Source: Verrucomicrobiia bacterium (GTDB lineage: Bacteria; Verrucomicrobiota; Verrucomicrobiia; Verrucomicrobiales; Akkermansiaceae). From it: a stretch of 7,643 bases of DNA. Below are positions 1 through 7,000 of the stretch, piece by piece. The position numbers and the translations under genes are program-made. The notes under the pieces were generated by a model. That model was given only the letters and a program-made list of their open reading frames with translations. It searched no databases and was not told the origin of the DNA. Position 1 is the stretch's first letter. Each line of letters starts with the position of its first letter. The stretch covers positions 1 through 7,643 of the forward strand of contig CANHKJ010000142.1 of the NCBI GenBank assembly GCA_947460915.1, given 5' to 3'.

Positions 1-2776
1 CGCCACCTTCTCCGGAATCGGACTTTCCTCCGATGCGGTTCATGGCGATGGCTAATGTTTCGTGCGCCTCAGGAGAGAGCGCTCCCATCGACATAGCGGC
101 CGTGGTGAAGCGTTGACGGATGGATTCAAAAGGTTCGACTTCACTGATGTCAATCGGCCCTGACGCCGCAGGCACAAATTCTAACAAATCTTTGATCGCG
201 ACTGGCCCCGTCTCTAACGAAACGCGGACGTAGTCATCGTAGTCTTCTTCTTTGCCAGATTTGACAAATGTGTGGAAATTCTTGATGACTTCGGTATTGA
301 GTGCGTGACGCTCGCCCGATTTACGATAGCGGTTGTAGCCCGGGTCACCGAGGTTGAGTGTTTCTCCCGCAGGCACTTCGGTTAGGAAAGCCGCCTGATG
401 GCGAATCAGACTCTCTTGCGCAATTTCGGGATATCCAATTCCGCCAATCTTGGATGAAACGCCACTGAATGAAAAATCGACGACCTCTTTGCCGATGCCA
501 ATTGCCTCGAAGGTCTGTGCTCCTTGGTAGGAGTTCAGCACTGAGATGCCCATCTTCGACATAATTTTCAGCACGCCTTTTTCAAGCGCTTTGCGATAGT
601 TGGTCATCGCTTTTTCCATGCTGATCGAGTCGCCTAACTTATTTTTTCCTGCATCTGCACGCACCAGTTGTCGCACAGTGGCAAAACCAAGATAGGGGCA
701 AACAGCTGTTGCTCCGAAGCCGAAGGCGCAAGAAATTTGATGGGTGTCACGAATTTCGCCAGAGTCCAAAACGATCGAGGTCCGCATGCGTTTGCCAACG
801 CGATGGAGATGATGATGCACCGTGCCAAGAACCAAGAGCGAAGGAATGGGGACACGTGAGGCCGAGGTTGCGCGGTCCGAAAGGATAAGGATATTGACCT
901 GCGCGTCTACCGCATTTTCTGCTTCCATGCAGATGGCATCGAGTCGAGCTTTCATGCCTTCCGCACCTTGATCGGCGGGCCATGTGCCGTCGATCACAGC
1001 GGCTGGGAACCCGTGTTCACCTAAGGCTTTGATTTTTTCTAACTCATGCTCATAGAGTACAGCGGAATCAAGACTGAGAATACGGCAGTGATCAGGTGTC
1101 TCGATCAGCATGTTTCGCTCGGGTCCAAGGCCGCAGGATAGAGACATGACTGCCCATTCGCGGATCGGATCGATGGGTGGATTGGTGACCTGTGCGAAGA
1201 GTTGTTTGAAGTAGGTGAAAAGCAAGCGCGGGTAGTGCGATAGGACGGCGAGGGGGATATCGTCACCCATCGAGAATACTGCTTCTTGCGCGCCCTTGAT
1301 CATGGGTGGAAATACCATGTCGAGTTCTTCTAACGAAATGGCATGCGTCACTTGTTGGCGTGAGAGATCGAGCGGTGCGAAGTCGAGCTCGGGCGAGATT
1401 GCCTCGGGCGATACGAATTCGCTCAGGCCGAGGCGATTTTCATCGATCCATTGACGATAAGGTTTCTGCTTGGCGAGTGCTTCTTTGATTTCTCGATCGA
1501 GCAAGAGTTCACCTGTCGCGGTGTTGGCGGAAAGCATTTGTCCAGGACCGAGTCGTCCTTTGCGAATGACCTTGGCATCGTCAAAGACTACGGCACCTGC
1601 TTCGGAACCAATGTAGAGAATGCCGTCCTCGGTGAGCTTATATCGCGAGGGACGCAGGCCGTTGCGGTCGAGCGAGGCGCAGAGCTTGGTGCCATCGGTA
1701 TAGACTAATCCCGCAGGACCGTCCCATGGCTCGGAAAAGGAACGATTGTATTGATGAAATGCCCGCAGGTTGTCGGAAATTTCTTCGTCGTGTCGGTAGG
1801 CGGGTGGCACGAGCATGCACATCGCGTGTTCTAATGATCGACCCGATAGCACTAGCAATTCGAGGCAGTGGTCGAGCGAAGCCGAGTCCGATTCCCCATG
1901 GCGAATGAGTTTTTTCACCAGATCAATTTCATCGCCCCAGATTGGTGAAGCGAAAAACTCCTCGCGTGAAGACATCCAGTTGCGATTGCCCTCTACCGTG
2001 TTGATTTCGCCATTGTGGCACATCATGCGAAACGGTTGTCCGAGCGGCCATGCAGGAAACGTGTTAGTAGAAAAGCGTTGGTGGTAGAGTGCGATCGAAG
2101 TGGTGAAATCCTGATCTTGCAAATCGAGATAAAAGGCACGCAGTGCTGCGGGCATGGCGAGTGCTTTGTAGGAGATCAAGCGGGAGGAAAACGATGGCAT
2201 GTAGAAGCCTTGGATCTCGGTGGTGCGATGCTCCATTTCACGGCGCGTCAAATACAATTGGCGTTCATAGTGATCCGAGTTCCATCCTGCGGGTTTGCAC
2301 AACAACAAGTGCTCAATGTGCGGACAAGTGCTCAGCGCGAGTTTGCCAAGCGCCGCAGGATTTACGGGCGTCTCACGCCAACCGATGACTCCAATGCCAC
2401 GGCGGGTGAGGATTTCCATCACGAGATCTTTGATTTGCGCGTAGCTTGCGTGCTTGCGAGCAGGAAAGAAAAAAGTCGCTACGGCGAGGTCTTCGTTCGC
2501 GATGTTTGAGTATCCAAGTTGCGCCGCTACTTTTCGAAAGAGAGGATAGGGCAGTTGCGAAAGCACACCGGAGCCATCACCCGTTTTCATATCGGCATCC
2601 ACAGCGCCACGGTGGGTCATGTTGCAGACGGAGTGCAGTGCCAGTTCGATGATCGAGTGCGAGCGTTCTCCACGAATGTGTGCGATGGCACCCATGCCGC
2701 AGTTGTCGTGCTCTTGGCAAAAATTGTGCAAGGAGAGCGGATCTGCGGGAGTGCTGGAATGATAGAACGGATTCAT
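1..2776 (-). CDS. gltB: Glutamate synthase large (alpha) subunit, N-terminal 925 residues; 3' part off the left edge
   Basis: Converts glutamine plus 2-oxoglutarate to two glutamates in the cytoplasm; usually paired with GltD or ferredoxin as electron donor (neither is visible). The reading frame is open from the ATG at 2774-2776 to the edge. Domains seen: class II glutamine amidotransferase, with EHDNCGMG giving the expected nucleophile Cys26 after a 25-residue propeptide, THRGA at 54-58, GDGSG at 66-70, HNGEINT from 254 and DRNGLRPSRY at 370-379; central domain with SMGDDIPLAVLS around 502-513; MSKMGIS around 740; then the start of the FMN-binding synthase domain, with AIAMNRIGGKS close to the edge. 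The Fe-S cysteines and C-terminal beta-helix domain would lie outside the window. The frame stays open upstream to an ATG at 2885-2887 (37 extra residues). I prefer 2776 because the short propeptide fits the family and a promoter lies between the two starts. No Shine-Dalgarno precedes 2776. Confidence 0.96.
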   Translation of the reverse strand, partial: MNPFYHSSTPADPLSLHNFCQEHDNCGMGAIAHIRGERSHSIIELALHSVCNMTHRGAVDADMKTGDGSGVLSQLPYPLFRKVAAQLGYSNIANEDLAVATFFFPARKHASYAQIKDLVMEILTRRGIGVIGWRETPVNPAALGKLALSTCPHIEHLLLCKPAGWNSDHYERQLYLTRREMEHRTTEIQGFYMPSFSSRLISYKALAMPAALRAFYLDLQDQDFTTSIALYHQRFSTNTFPAWPLGQPFRMMCHNGEINTVEGNRNWMSSREEFFASPIWGDEIDLVKKLIRHGESDSASLDHCLELLVLSGRSLEHAMCMLVPPAYRHDEEISDNLRAFHQYNRSFSEPWDGPAGLVYTDGTKLCASLDRNGLRPSRYKLTEDGILYIGSEAGAVVFDDAKVIRKGRLGPGQMLSANTATGELLLDREIKEALAKQKPYRQWIDENRLGLSEFVSPEAISPELDFAPLDLSRQQVTHAISLEELDMVFPPMIKGAQEAVFSMGDDIPLAVLSHYPRLLFTYFKQLFAQVTNPPIDPIREWAVMSLSCGLGPERNMLIETPDHCRILSLDSAVLYEHELEKIKALGEHGFPAAVIDGTWPADQGAEGMKARLDAICMEAENAVDAQVNILILSDRATSASRVPIPSLLVLGTVHHHLHRVGKRMRTSIVLDSGEIRDTHQISCAFGFGATAVCPYLGFATVRQLVRADAGKNKLGDSISMEKAMTNYRKALEKGVLKIMSKMGISVLNSYQGAQTFEAIGIGKEVVDFSFSGVSSKIGGIGYPEIAQESLIRHQAAFLTEVPAGETLNLGDPGYNRYRKSGERHALNTEVIKNFHTFVKSGKEEDYDDYVRVSLETGPVAIKDLLEFVPAASGPIDISEVEPFESIRQRFTTAAMSMGALSPEAHETLAIAMNRIGGKSDSGEGG

Positions 2777-2974
2777 CGTAGAAGAGAGTAGCAGGGGGAG
2801 AGTCAGGGTATCATAAAAGACATTCGGATACAAGCAACATCCGCGCCATTTCATACGGAAAATTTGGCGATTTATGGCACGCAGCATTCCTCCACGACCG
2901 CACCTCTTAGCTTCTCCAAATGGGCGGAGTAATGTTTTCCTGTGCAACGATTCTTCGTAAGCATATCGCGAGGA
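2777..2974. other. Intergenic region between gltB and the LURP-one-related gene
   Basis: This 198-bp gap holds the candidate gltB promoter and, just upstream of its -35, a short inverted repeat (CGCCA at 2844-2848, TGGCG at 2865-2869) where an activator could bind. On the minus strand GGAGG comes one base before an ATG at 2887 that is in frame with gltB; that spacing is too tight for a normal ribosome binding site. I see no intrinsic terminator for the upstream gene. Confidence 0.5.
2810..2837 (-). promoter_or_regulatory. Candidate sigma70-type promoter for gltB
   Basis: Read on the minus strand, a good -10 box TATGAT (2810-2815) lies 16 bp after a weak -35 box TTGCTT (2832-2837). Transcription would start near 2803, giving a leader of about 27 nt before the ATG at 2776. 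The -10 matches the consensus at five of six bases, the -35 at three. Judged by eye only. Confidence 0.45.
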
Positions 2975-3568
2975 TCAACCGCGGTTTTTCTCTAGCAGAA
3001 TCAGCATGAGCAGCGATAGAGTCAAGGACACTTCTTCTTGCTCGTTGGCGTCCCCGAATTTCTCAATGATGAATTTCCCTTCAAACAAAGCACTGCGTTT
3101 GGTCAATCGGAACACTGGTAGTCCTGTGGACTTACGAGTTACCACGTAGCGAGGATGGAACAAATAACCAGCGAAGATGCCGATGATCGGAATTTCACCC
3201 AAGAAACTATCGCCAATCTTGGCCCATGGATTTTCCTCGCGGATCTCGAAGTCGGCATTATTGTCACTCGGTGCAAAAATGTCATACGAGGCACGCCACA
3301 ACGAGCGCATGCCACGGCGTCCGACCGAACCGAGATCGATTCCATCAGCAGCGGTGAAAAAATAGCGCGCTGACCAATCGATGATTTTATTGGCGGCAAT
3401 CGTGCAGAACAATTGACTGCGCGTCTCATCGCGATAGACCTCGATTTTTTCGCGCAACTTGAACATTTTCTGCTTCACGTAGAAGACAGGTTGCTCGGCG
3501 GCATCGTTCACATAAATCTGAGGTGTGAGAGCAAGTAGCTTGAAGCGGAGTGAGAGAGGAAAGTTCAT
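2975..3568 (-). CDS. LURP-one-related / Tubby C-terminal-like protein
   Basis: This 197-residue protein looks like a complete bacterial member of the LURP-one-related family (LOR, Pfam PF04525), which shares the phospholipid-scramblase/Tubby C-terminal beta-barrel fold. Supporting features are the strand-rich N-terminus (FPLSLRFKLLALTPQIYV, 3-20), FYVKQKMFKLREKIEVY at 29-45, the family-like block GRRGMRSLWRASYDIF at 83-98, and a hydrophobic C-terminal helix at about 181-192 like the one that fills the barrel in this fold. No signal peptide or catalytic motif is visible. The bacterial role is unknown; lipid or membrane binding is only inference from the fold. It diverges from hisF. A weak promoter (TTGGCG at 3601-3606, TATTGA at 3578-3583, 17-bp spacer, minus strand) would leave almost no leader before the ATG. 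No Shine-Dalgarno is seen. Confidence 0.85.
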   Translation of the reverse strand: MNFPLSLRFKLLALTPQIYVNDAAEQPVFYVKQKMFKLREKIEVYRDETRSQLFCTIAANKIIDWSARYFFTAADGIDLGSVGRRGMRSLWRASYDIFAPSDNNADFEIREENPWAKIGDSFLGEIPIIGIFAGYLFHPRYVVTRKSTGLPVFRLTKRSALFEGKFIIEKFGDANEQEEVSLTLSLLMLILLEKNRG

Positions 3569-3685
3569 CTGCGCGAATCAATAGCGTTTCAGCCCCCCAT
3601 CGCCAAGCAGAATGGAGCGAAATTTTTGCTATCGACGAAAAATGAGGTCTTGCCAGAACGCGGGCTTTGGTATGGCATTTCCGCC

Positions 3686-4444
3686 GTGCTGGCAAAACGT
3701 ATCATTCCCTGTCTCGATGTCACCGGTGGCCGTGTGGTCAAAGGTGTGAACTTTGTCGATTTGATCGATGCCGGAGATCCCGTGGAATGCGCTATGGCCT
3801 ACAATGCGCAGAAAGCGGATGAATTGGTGTTTCTCGATATCACCGCTTCCTCAGATAACCGTGCCACCATGGCCGATGTGGTGCGTCGCACCGCCGAGCA
3901 TTGTTTCATTCCCCTCACCGTCGGTGGCGGTATTCGCACCGTTGAGGATATGCGTCTCATGTTGCTTGCTGGAGCAGATAAAGTCGGTATCAATACCGCG
4001 GCGGTCAAAGAACCATCCCTCGTCGATGCTGGAGCCAAAGCTTTCGGCAGCCAATGCATTGTGGTTGCCATTGATGCCAAGCGCGAAGGCCCCGGAAAAT
4101 GGGGCGTTTATACGCACGGCGGTCGCACCCCCGTGGGCCTCGATGCCGTCACCTGGGCCAAGGAAATTTACGAACGTGGAGCTGGCGAAATTTTGCTCAC
4201 CAGTATGGACGCGGACGGCACGCAAAATGGCTACGACATCGAACTCACCGCTGCCATTTCTCAAGCCGTAGGCATTCCTGTCATCGCCAGTGGTGGAGCA
4301 GGAAATCTGGAGCACATGGTAGAGGTGTTAGAAAAAGGCTACGCTGATGCCGTTCTCGCGGCCTCGATTTTCCACTTCGGCAAGCACACTGTATGCGAGG
4401 CCAAGCAGCTTTTTGCCGAACGCGGCATTCCCGTGAGGCCGTGA
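3686..4444 (+). CDS. hisF: Imidazole glycerol phosphate synthase cyclase subunit HisF
   Basis: HisF uses ammonia passed from the HisH glutaminase to turn PRFAR into imidazole glycerol phosphate and AICAR, linking histidine and purine synthesis in the cytoplasm. The (beta/alpha)8 barrel is complete: AKRIIPCLDV at the N-terminus, LVFLDITAS, VGGGI at 79-83, ADKVGINTAA, VVAIDAKR, GAGEILLTSMD and ASGGAG at 201-206. With a GTG start at 3686 the protein has 252 residues, and the two catalytic aspartates fall at Asp11 and Asp130, the same numbers as in Thermotoga maritima HisF. That decides the start, although no Shine-Dalgarno precedes it. A TTG at 3626, with TGGAG 8 nt upstream, would add 20 residues not usual for the family. 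No hisH, hisA or other his gene is adjacent, so the his genes appear dispersed. Confidence 0.96.
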   Translation: MLAKRIIPCLDVTGGRVVKGVNFVDLIDAGDPVECAMAYNAQKADELVFLDITASSDNRATMADVVRRTAEHCFIPLTVGGGIRTVEDMRLMLLAGADKVGINTAAVKEPSLVDAGAKAFGSQCIVVAIDAKREGPGKWGVYTHGGRTPVGLDAVTWAKEIYERGAGEILLTSMDADGTQNGYDIELTAAISQAVGIPVIASGGAGNLEHMVEVLEKGYADAVLAASIFHFGKHTVCEAKQLFAERGIPVRP

Positions 4445-4538
4445 AAAAGACGCAAGACTTTCAGAGATAAGACGTAAGAAAAAGGTGCCTTACCGAACTT
4501 AGCGTTTAATCTAACTTTTAATTTTCAGCTTTTCAGTT
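4445..4538. other. AT-rich convergent gap between hisF and the small conserved gene
   Basis: The two genes end facing each other 94 bp apart. The gap is AT-rich with short direct repeats (AAGACG, TTTTCAG), but I find no hairpin good enough to call an intrinsic terminator for either gene. Confidence 0.4.
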
Positions 4539-4832
4539 TTACCCCAAAGCCGAAACCAACTGAGCCCATTCGTCCGCAATGCTAAGACTTCTCGGCGGGA
4601 CTGGCTTTCTCGCCCTTGCATACCAATACGCCGCATTGCCATGGTCACCTTCCTCCCGATGCAAGTGGGCATGGAGCCACGCTCCTACTGGCTCGGCGAT
4701 CAGTTGACAGGCATCGTGCGCTGCATCCCATTGCCCCGCTTTACTCAGCCATAAGCAGCGCAGCACGGCATTCAGTCCAGCAGGTGCTTGTTCATCAACT
4801 TGGGCGGATCGGGCGATTTCGGTAGCAGTCAT
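4539..4832 (-). CDS. Small conserved bacterial protein, TPR-like, function unknown
   Basis: A 97-residue protein from the ATG at 4830-4832. The core GQWDAAHDACQ (33-43), GAWLHAHLHREEGD (50-63) and NAAYWYARA (66-74) looks like a small family I recall from several bacterial phyla, with a pattern W-x-x-AH, GAW-x-HA-x-LHR-x-EGD, NA-x-YWY-x-RA. The helical pattern and the EGD..NA.YWY.RA segment resemble one or two tetratricopeptide-like repeats, so a protein-binding role is possible but not shown. A DEW near the C-terminus (87-89) is also in keeping with what I recall of the family. An in-frame ATG at 4878-4880 would add 16 residues but would leave only 14 bp to the divergent gene at 4895; I chose the inner start because the extension lacks family character. 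Neither start has a Shine-Dalgarno. Confidence 0.7.
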   Translation of the reverse strand: MTATEIARSAQVDEQAPAGLNAVLRCLWLSKAGQWDAAHDACQLIAEPVGAWLHAHLHREEGDHGNAAYWYARARKPVPPRSLSIADEWAQLVSALG

Positions 4833-4894
4833 AATTTCGATGTGATGTCGCCAAAAAGTCTGGCAAATTTCCACGCACATGCTATCGAAATTTC

Positions 4895-5707
4895 ATGTCA
4901 CTGTCAAAACTTCTCCTCGCCCCCTGCTTGATTGTGTTATCCCTGCCGAGCGTCGCTCAGCTTCCCAGTTTGCCTGACAAACCTTGGCTTGGCTATTTTG
5001 TCGGCTACGAACGCCGCGACTTCCGATTCGGAGTCAAAGAAGATGCCGAGATGAGCCTCGAATGCATGAACAGCAGAGGCACTGCCATGGGCTTCAATAA
5101 GGCTATCTATTTCGCTGTCGAGGTCGTCGAGTCCTACCCCGATCGCCAAAGCGTCAAACGCATCATCCCCGAGTCTCTTACCTCCGCTGATAAACCTACG
5201 GAAGATCCAGAAAAAATCACCTTCAAGGGTAAGGTCACTGGCGATGCGGAGTTCGAGTGCGTGATCGAGTTCGATGGCGACCAAATCAAATTCGGTGGAC
5301 GCATTCTCAACAACGGAACGCTTAAAAATCCGCTCTCTTTCCGCATTAGCAGCCGCTTCCAAGATGCCTACAAATACACCGCAGATGACAAAGTCGAAGC
5401 CGAATCCAAAAAAGATCGCATCGAGTTCATCACGCTCGATAAAAAGCGCGACAAAATTGGCGTCTTCGAGTCCGTGAAGCTATCCGCCGATGAGTTTACT
5501 GGCAAAGGCCTCAGCAACCTCCGCATCGAGATGAAACCCTACGAAGGCAAGCGTTTCGAATACGCCATCGAGGGCCCTAGCCGCATCACCATGGTCAATC
5601 CGCGCGAGCTACCCTCCTCACCCTACCGCGGTTTTTCCGTCCTCTGGCACGCCGACCCCTCCAAAGATCCCGAGGGCAAAGCAAGATTCGTGCTTGAAGT
5701 CAAATAG
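4895..5707 (+). CDS. Secreted protein of unknown function, first of a tandem paralogue pair
   Basis: The 270-residue product begins with a Sec signal peptide (Lys5, hydrophobic stretch 6-17, SVA before a predicted cut between Ala21 and Gln22). Cys11 is inside the hydrophobic core and not in a lipobox, so this is not an evident lipoprotein. The mature part opens with QLPSLPDKPWLGYFVG, is rich in alternating beta-type segments and charged residues, and has KKDRI from 172, LDKKRDK just after it, YEGKRFEY from 216 and DPEGKARFV near the C-terminus. No transmembrane helix or known catalytic motif is seen in the mature part. It is about 55% identical to the next gene by hand alignment, and the two probably share a transcript. 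I loosely recall similar secreted proteins in Verrucomicrobiota, but assign no function. No Shine-Dalgarno precedes the ATG; the signal peptide supports this start. Confidence 0.85.
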   Translation: MSLSKLLLAPCLIVLSLPSVAQLPSLPDKPWLGYFVGYERRDFRFGVKEDAEMSLECMNSRGTAMGFNKAIYFAVEVVESYPDRQSVKRIIPESLTSADKPTEDPEKITFKGKVTGDAEFECVIEFDGDQIKFGGRILNNGTLKNPLSFRISSRFQDAYKYTADDKVEAESKKDRIEFITLDKKRDKIGVFESVKLSADEFTGKGLSNLRIEMKPYEGKRFEYAIEGPSRITMVNPRELPSSPYRGFSVLWHADPSKDPEGKARFVLEVK

Positions 5708-5748
5708 GCACCAAGCACAATCAACCCGACAACTCCATCCATCAAAGC

Positions 5749-6558
5749 ATGATTCACCAAAAATCCTTCCTCTCCGCCTTACTTCTCGCGCTGTCGCTCA
5801 GCGCATCTGCCCAATTGCCCGCGCTCTCCGAGAAACCCTGGCTCGGTCACTTTGTCGGACACGAATGCCGAGAGTATCGCTTCGGGATTAAAGAAACTGG
5901 TGTCATGGGATTAGAAGTCTTCAGCAGCAAAGGCGCAGCCATGGGCTTTGACAAAACCGTCATCTTTGCCGTGGAGATCGTCGAGAATAATGGCGCAACC
6001 AAAACCATCAGAAGACCACTCTCTGAGGCCTTCACCACAGAGAATGCGGCCACGAACAAGCCCGAAAAAGTCACGCTAAAGGGCAAAGTCGGTGGCAATG
6101 CCGAGTTCGAACTGGTGATCGAATTCGATGACGAGCTTATGAAATTGGGCGCACGCATCACCAATCCCGGAACCCTCAAAAATCCCACCTTACAAATCAG
6201 AAGCCGCTTTCAAAAAGTCTACCATCATACCCCCGAAGACAAGCTGGAAGAACTCACCAAGAAGGATCGCATCGACGTCGTTACGATCGATAAAAAACGT
6301 GACAAACTGAGCGCCTTCGACCCCGTTGATCTTGCATCCGAAAAAATCTCCGGCAAAGGCCTCACCAACCTGCGCGTGGAAATGAAAGCCTACGAGGGCA
6401 AGCGCTTCGAATACTCCATCGAGGGCCCCGGTCGCATCGTCCTAGGTAACCCTGGCGATGTTGCTACCGCACCCATGCACGGCTTTTCCGTCATCTGGCA
6501 GGCCGATGCAGCCAAAGATCCCGAGGGCAAGGCACGCTTCGTCATGGAAGTGAAATAA
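5749..6558 (+). CDS. Secreted protein of unknown function, second of a tandem paralogue pair
   Basis: This 269-residue protein is a diverged copy of its upstream neighbour, starting 41 bp after that gene's stop. Its signal peptide (Lys5, hydrophobic 7-17, ASA before the predicted cut between Ala21 and Gln22) has the same length, so both mature proteins begin QLP.L...KPWLG.FVG. Shared blocks include AMGF.K, AEFE.VIEFD, GTLKNP, SRFQ, KKDRI (from 171), DKKRDK, YEGKRFEY, IEGP.RI and KDPEGKARFV.EVK. The least conserved stretch is around residues 80-105, probably a surface loop. One residue is deleted relative to the first copy, before SRFQ. Both copies are intact, which suggests both are functional. 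No Shine-Dalgarno and no separate promoter is evident in the 41-bp gap. The function is unknown; export to the periplasm or outside is inferred from the signal peptide. Confidence 0.85.
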   Translation: MIHQKSFLSALLLALSLSASAQLPALSEKPWLGHFVGHECREYRFGIKETGVMGLEVFSSKGAAMGFDKTVIFAVEIVENNGATKTIRRPLSEAFTTENAATNKPEKVTLKGKVGGNAEFELVIEFDDELMKLGARITNPGTLKNPTLQIRSRFQKVYHHTPEDKLEELTKKDRIDVVTIDKKRDKLSAFDPVDLASEKISGKGLTNLRVEMKAYEGKRFEYSIEGPGRIVLGNPGDVATAPMHGFSVIWQADAAKDPEGKARFVMEVK

Positions 6559-6592
6559 GCCCAGCCCAGCTTACCAAAAATCTTCGGCCGAC

Positions 6593-6616
6593 TTTTTTCG
6601 TAAAAAATGCATTTTT
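6593..6616. repeat. AT-rich overlapping inverted repeats upstream of the tRNA promoter
   Basis: Six T (6593-6598), CGT, then six A (6602-6607) form one inverted repeat, and the last five A begin a perfect 14-bp palindrome AAAAATGCATTTTT (6603-6616). The tract ends four bases before the putative -35 of the tRNA gene, where an A/T-rich UP element would lie. It could also help end transcription of the secreted pair, though there is no GC-rich stem. Confidence 0.5.
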
Positions 6617-6620
6617 CCTC

Positions 6621-6650
6621 TTGCCAAACATCTGTCGATCAGATTACTTT
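6621..6650 (+). promoter_or_regulatory. Candidate promoter of tRNA-Tyr
   Basis: The -35 box TTGCCA (6621-6626) matches consensus at five of six bases. It is followed after 17 or 18 bp by TTACTT (6644-6649) or TACTTT (6645-6650) as a weaker -10. Transcription would start near 6656, about 14 nt before the tRNA, and an A/T-rich tract lies just upstream. Judged by eye. Confidence 0.45.
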
Positions 6651-6669
6651 CGCCGTCCACCGAAATAAG

Positions 6670-6755
6670 GGGTAGATGCCCGAGTGGCTAAAGGGGGCAG
6701 ACTGTAAATCTGCTGGCTCACGCCTACGTTGGTTCGAATCCATCTCTGCCCACCA
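6670..6755 (+). tRNA. tRNA-Tyr (anticodon GUA), CCA encoded
   Basis: This is a class II tRNA of 86 nt. The acceptor stem GGGTAGA (6670-6676) pairs with TCTGCCC (6745-6751) with one G-U pair; the discriminator is A6752 and CCA (6753-6755) is encoded. The anticodon stem GCAGA/TCTGC is perfect, with loop CTGTAAA and anticodon GTA at 6704-6706. A long variable arm with a GGC/GCC stem (6715-6724) follows, as expected for bacterial tRNA-Tyr. The T loop TTCGAAT (6733-6739) is normal, but the T stem GTTGG/CCATC has a U-U mismatch at its second pair (6729 and 6743). The gene stands alone between a promoter-like sequence and a strong terminator, so it is probably a single-gene unit. Confidence 0.96.
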
Positions 6756-6773
6756 TTTCAGTGTCCTAATCAA

Positions 6774-6798
6774 GGGAGCCTCCGGGCTCCCTTTTTTT
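6774..6798 (+). terminator. Intrinsic terminator after tRNA-Tyr
   Basis: A perfect 7-bp GC-rich stem (GGGAGCC at 6774-6780, GGCTCCC at 6785-6791) with a TCCG loop is followed directly by seven T (6792-6798). It starts 19 nt after the tRNA CCA end and should end that transcript. Confidence 0.93.
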
Positions 6799-7000
6799 AC
6801 GCCGATGGACAAGGGGTTTGCAATCCCTTCATTTTCATCAACCTAGCGCAAAAGCCGGAGAGATTCATGCTTCTGTGCGTTATACTCCATAGAAACAAAC
6901 CATGGGGAAAAAATAGCCAGACTCAACCACATTTGGAGCCTGTTTTGGCGTTGCGATCGAGGCGCTTATAGAACAGATATTTCACTGCAACTTACACTGA

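Noticed and set aside
2015..2509. 164-codon open frame on the plus strand
   Set aside because: It is antisense to the glutamine amidotransferase domain of gltB, whose frame is continuous and carries conserved motifs.
3851..4315. 154-codon open frame on the minus strand
   Set aside because: It is antisense to hisF; the hisF barrel motifs explain this stretch fully.
4937..5362. 141-codon open frame on the minus strand, antisense to the first secreted gene
   Set aside because: The plus-strand frame has a signal peptide and a conserved paralogue; no equally long minus-strand frame occurs at the same place in the second copy.
6576..6600. Terminator-like sequence after the second secreted gene (AAAAA, TCGGCCGA, TTTTTT)
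   Set aside because: The GC palindrome has no room for a loop and three mismatches separate it from the A/T arms, so the hairpin would be weak.
6811..6829. AAGGG/CCCTT hairpin as a second terminator or a tRNA-linked attachment site
   Set aside because: The stem has only 5 bp, no T run follows, and it does not repeat the 3' end of the tRNA as an integrase attachment site would.
6729..6971. 80-codon open frame on the plus strand
   Set aside because: It starts inside the tRNA-Tyr gene and runs through the intrinsic terminator, so it is a chance frame.
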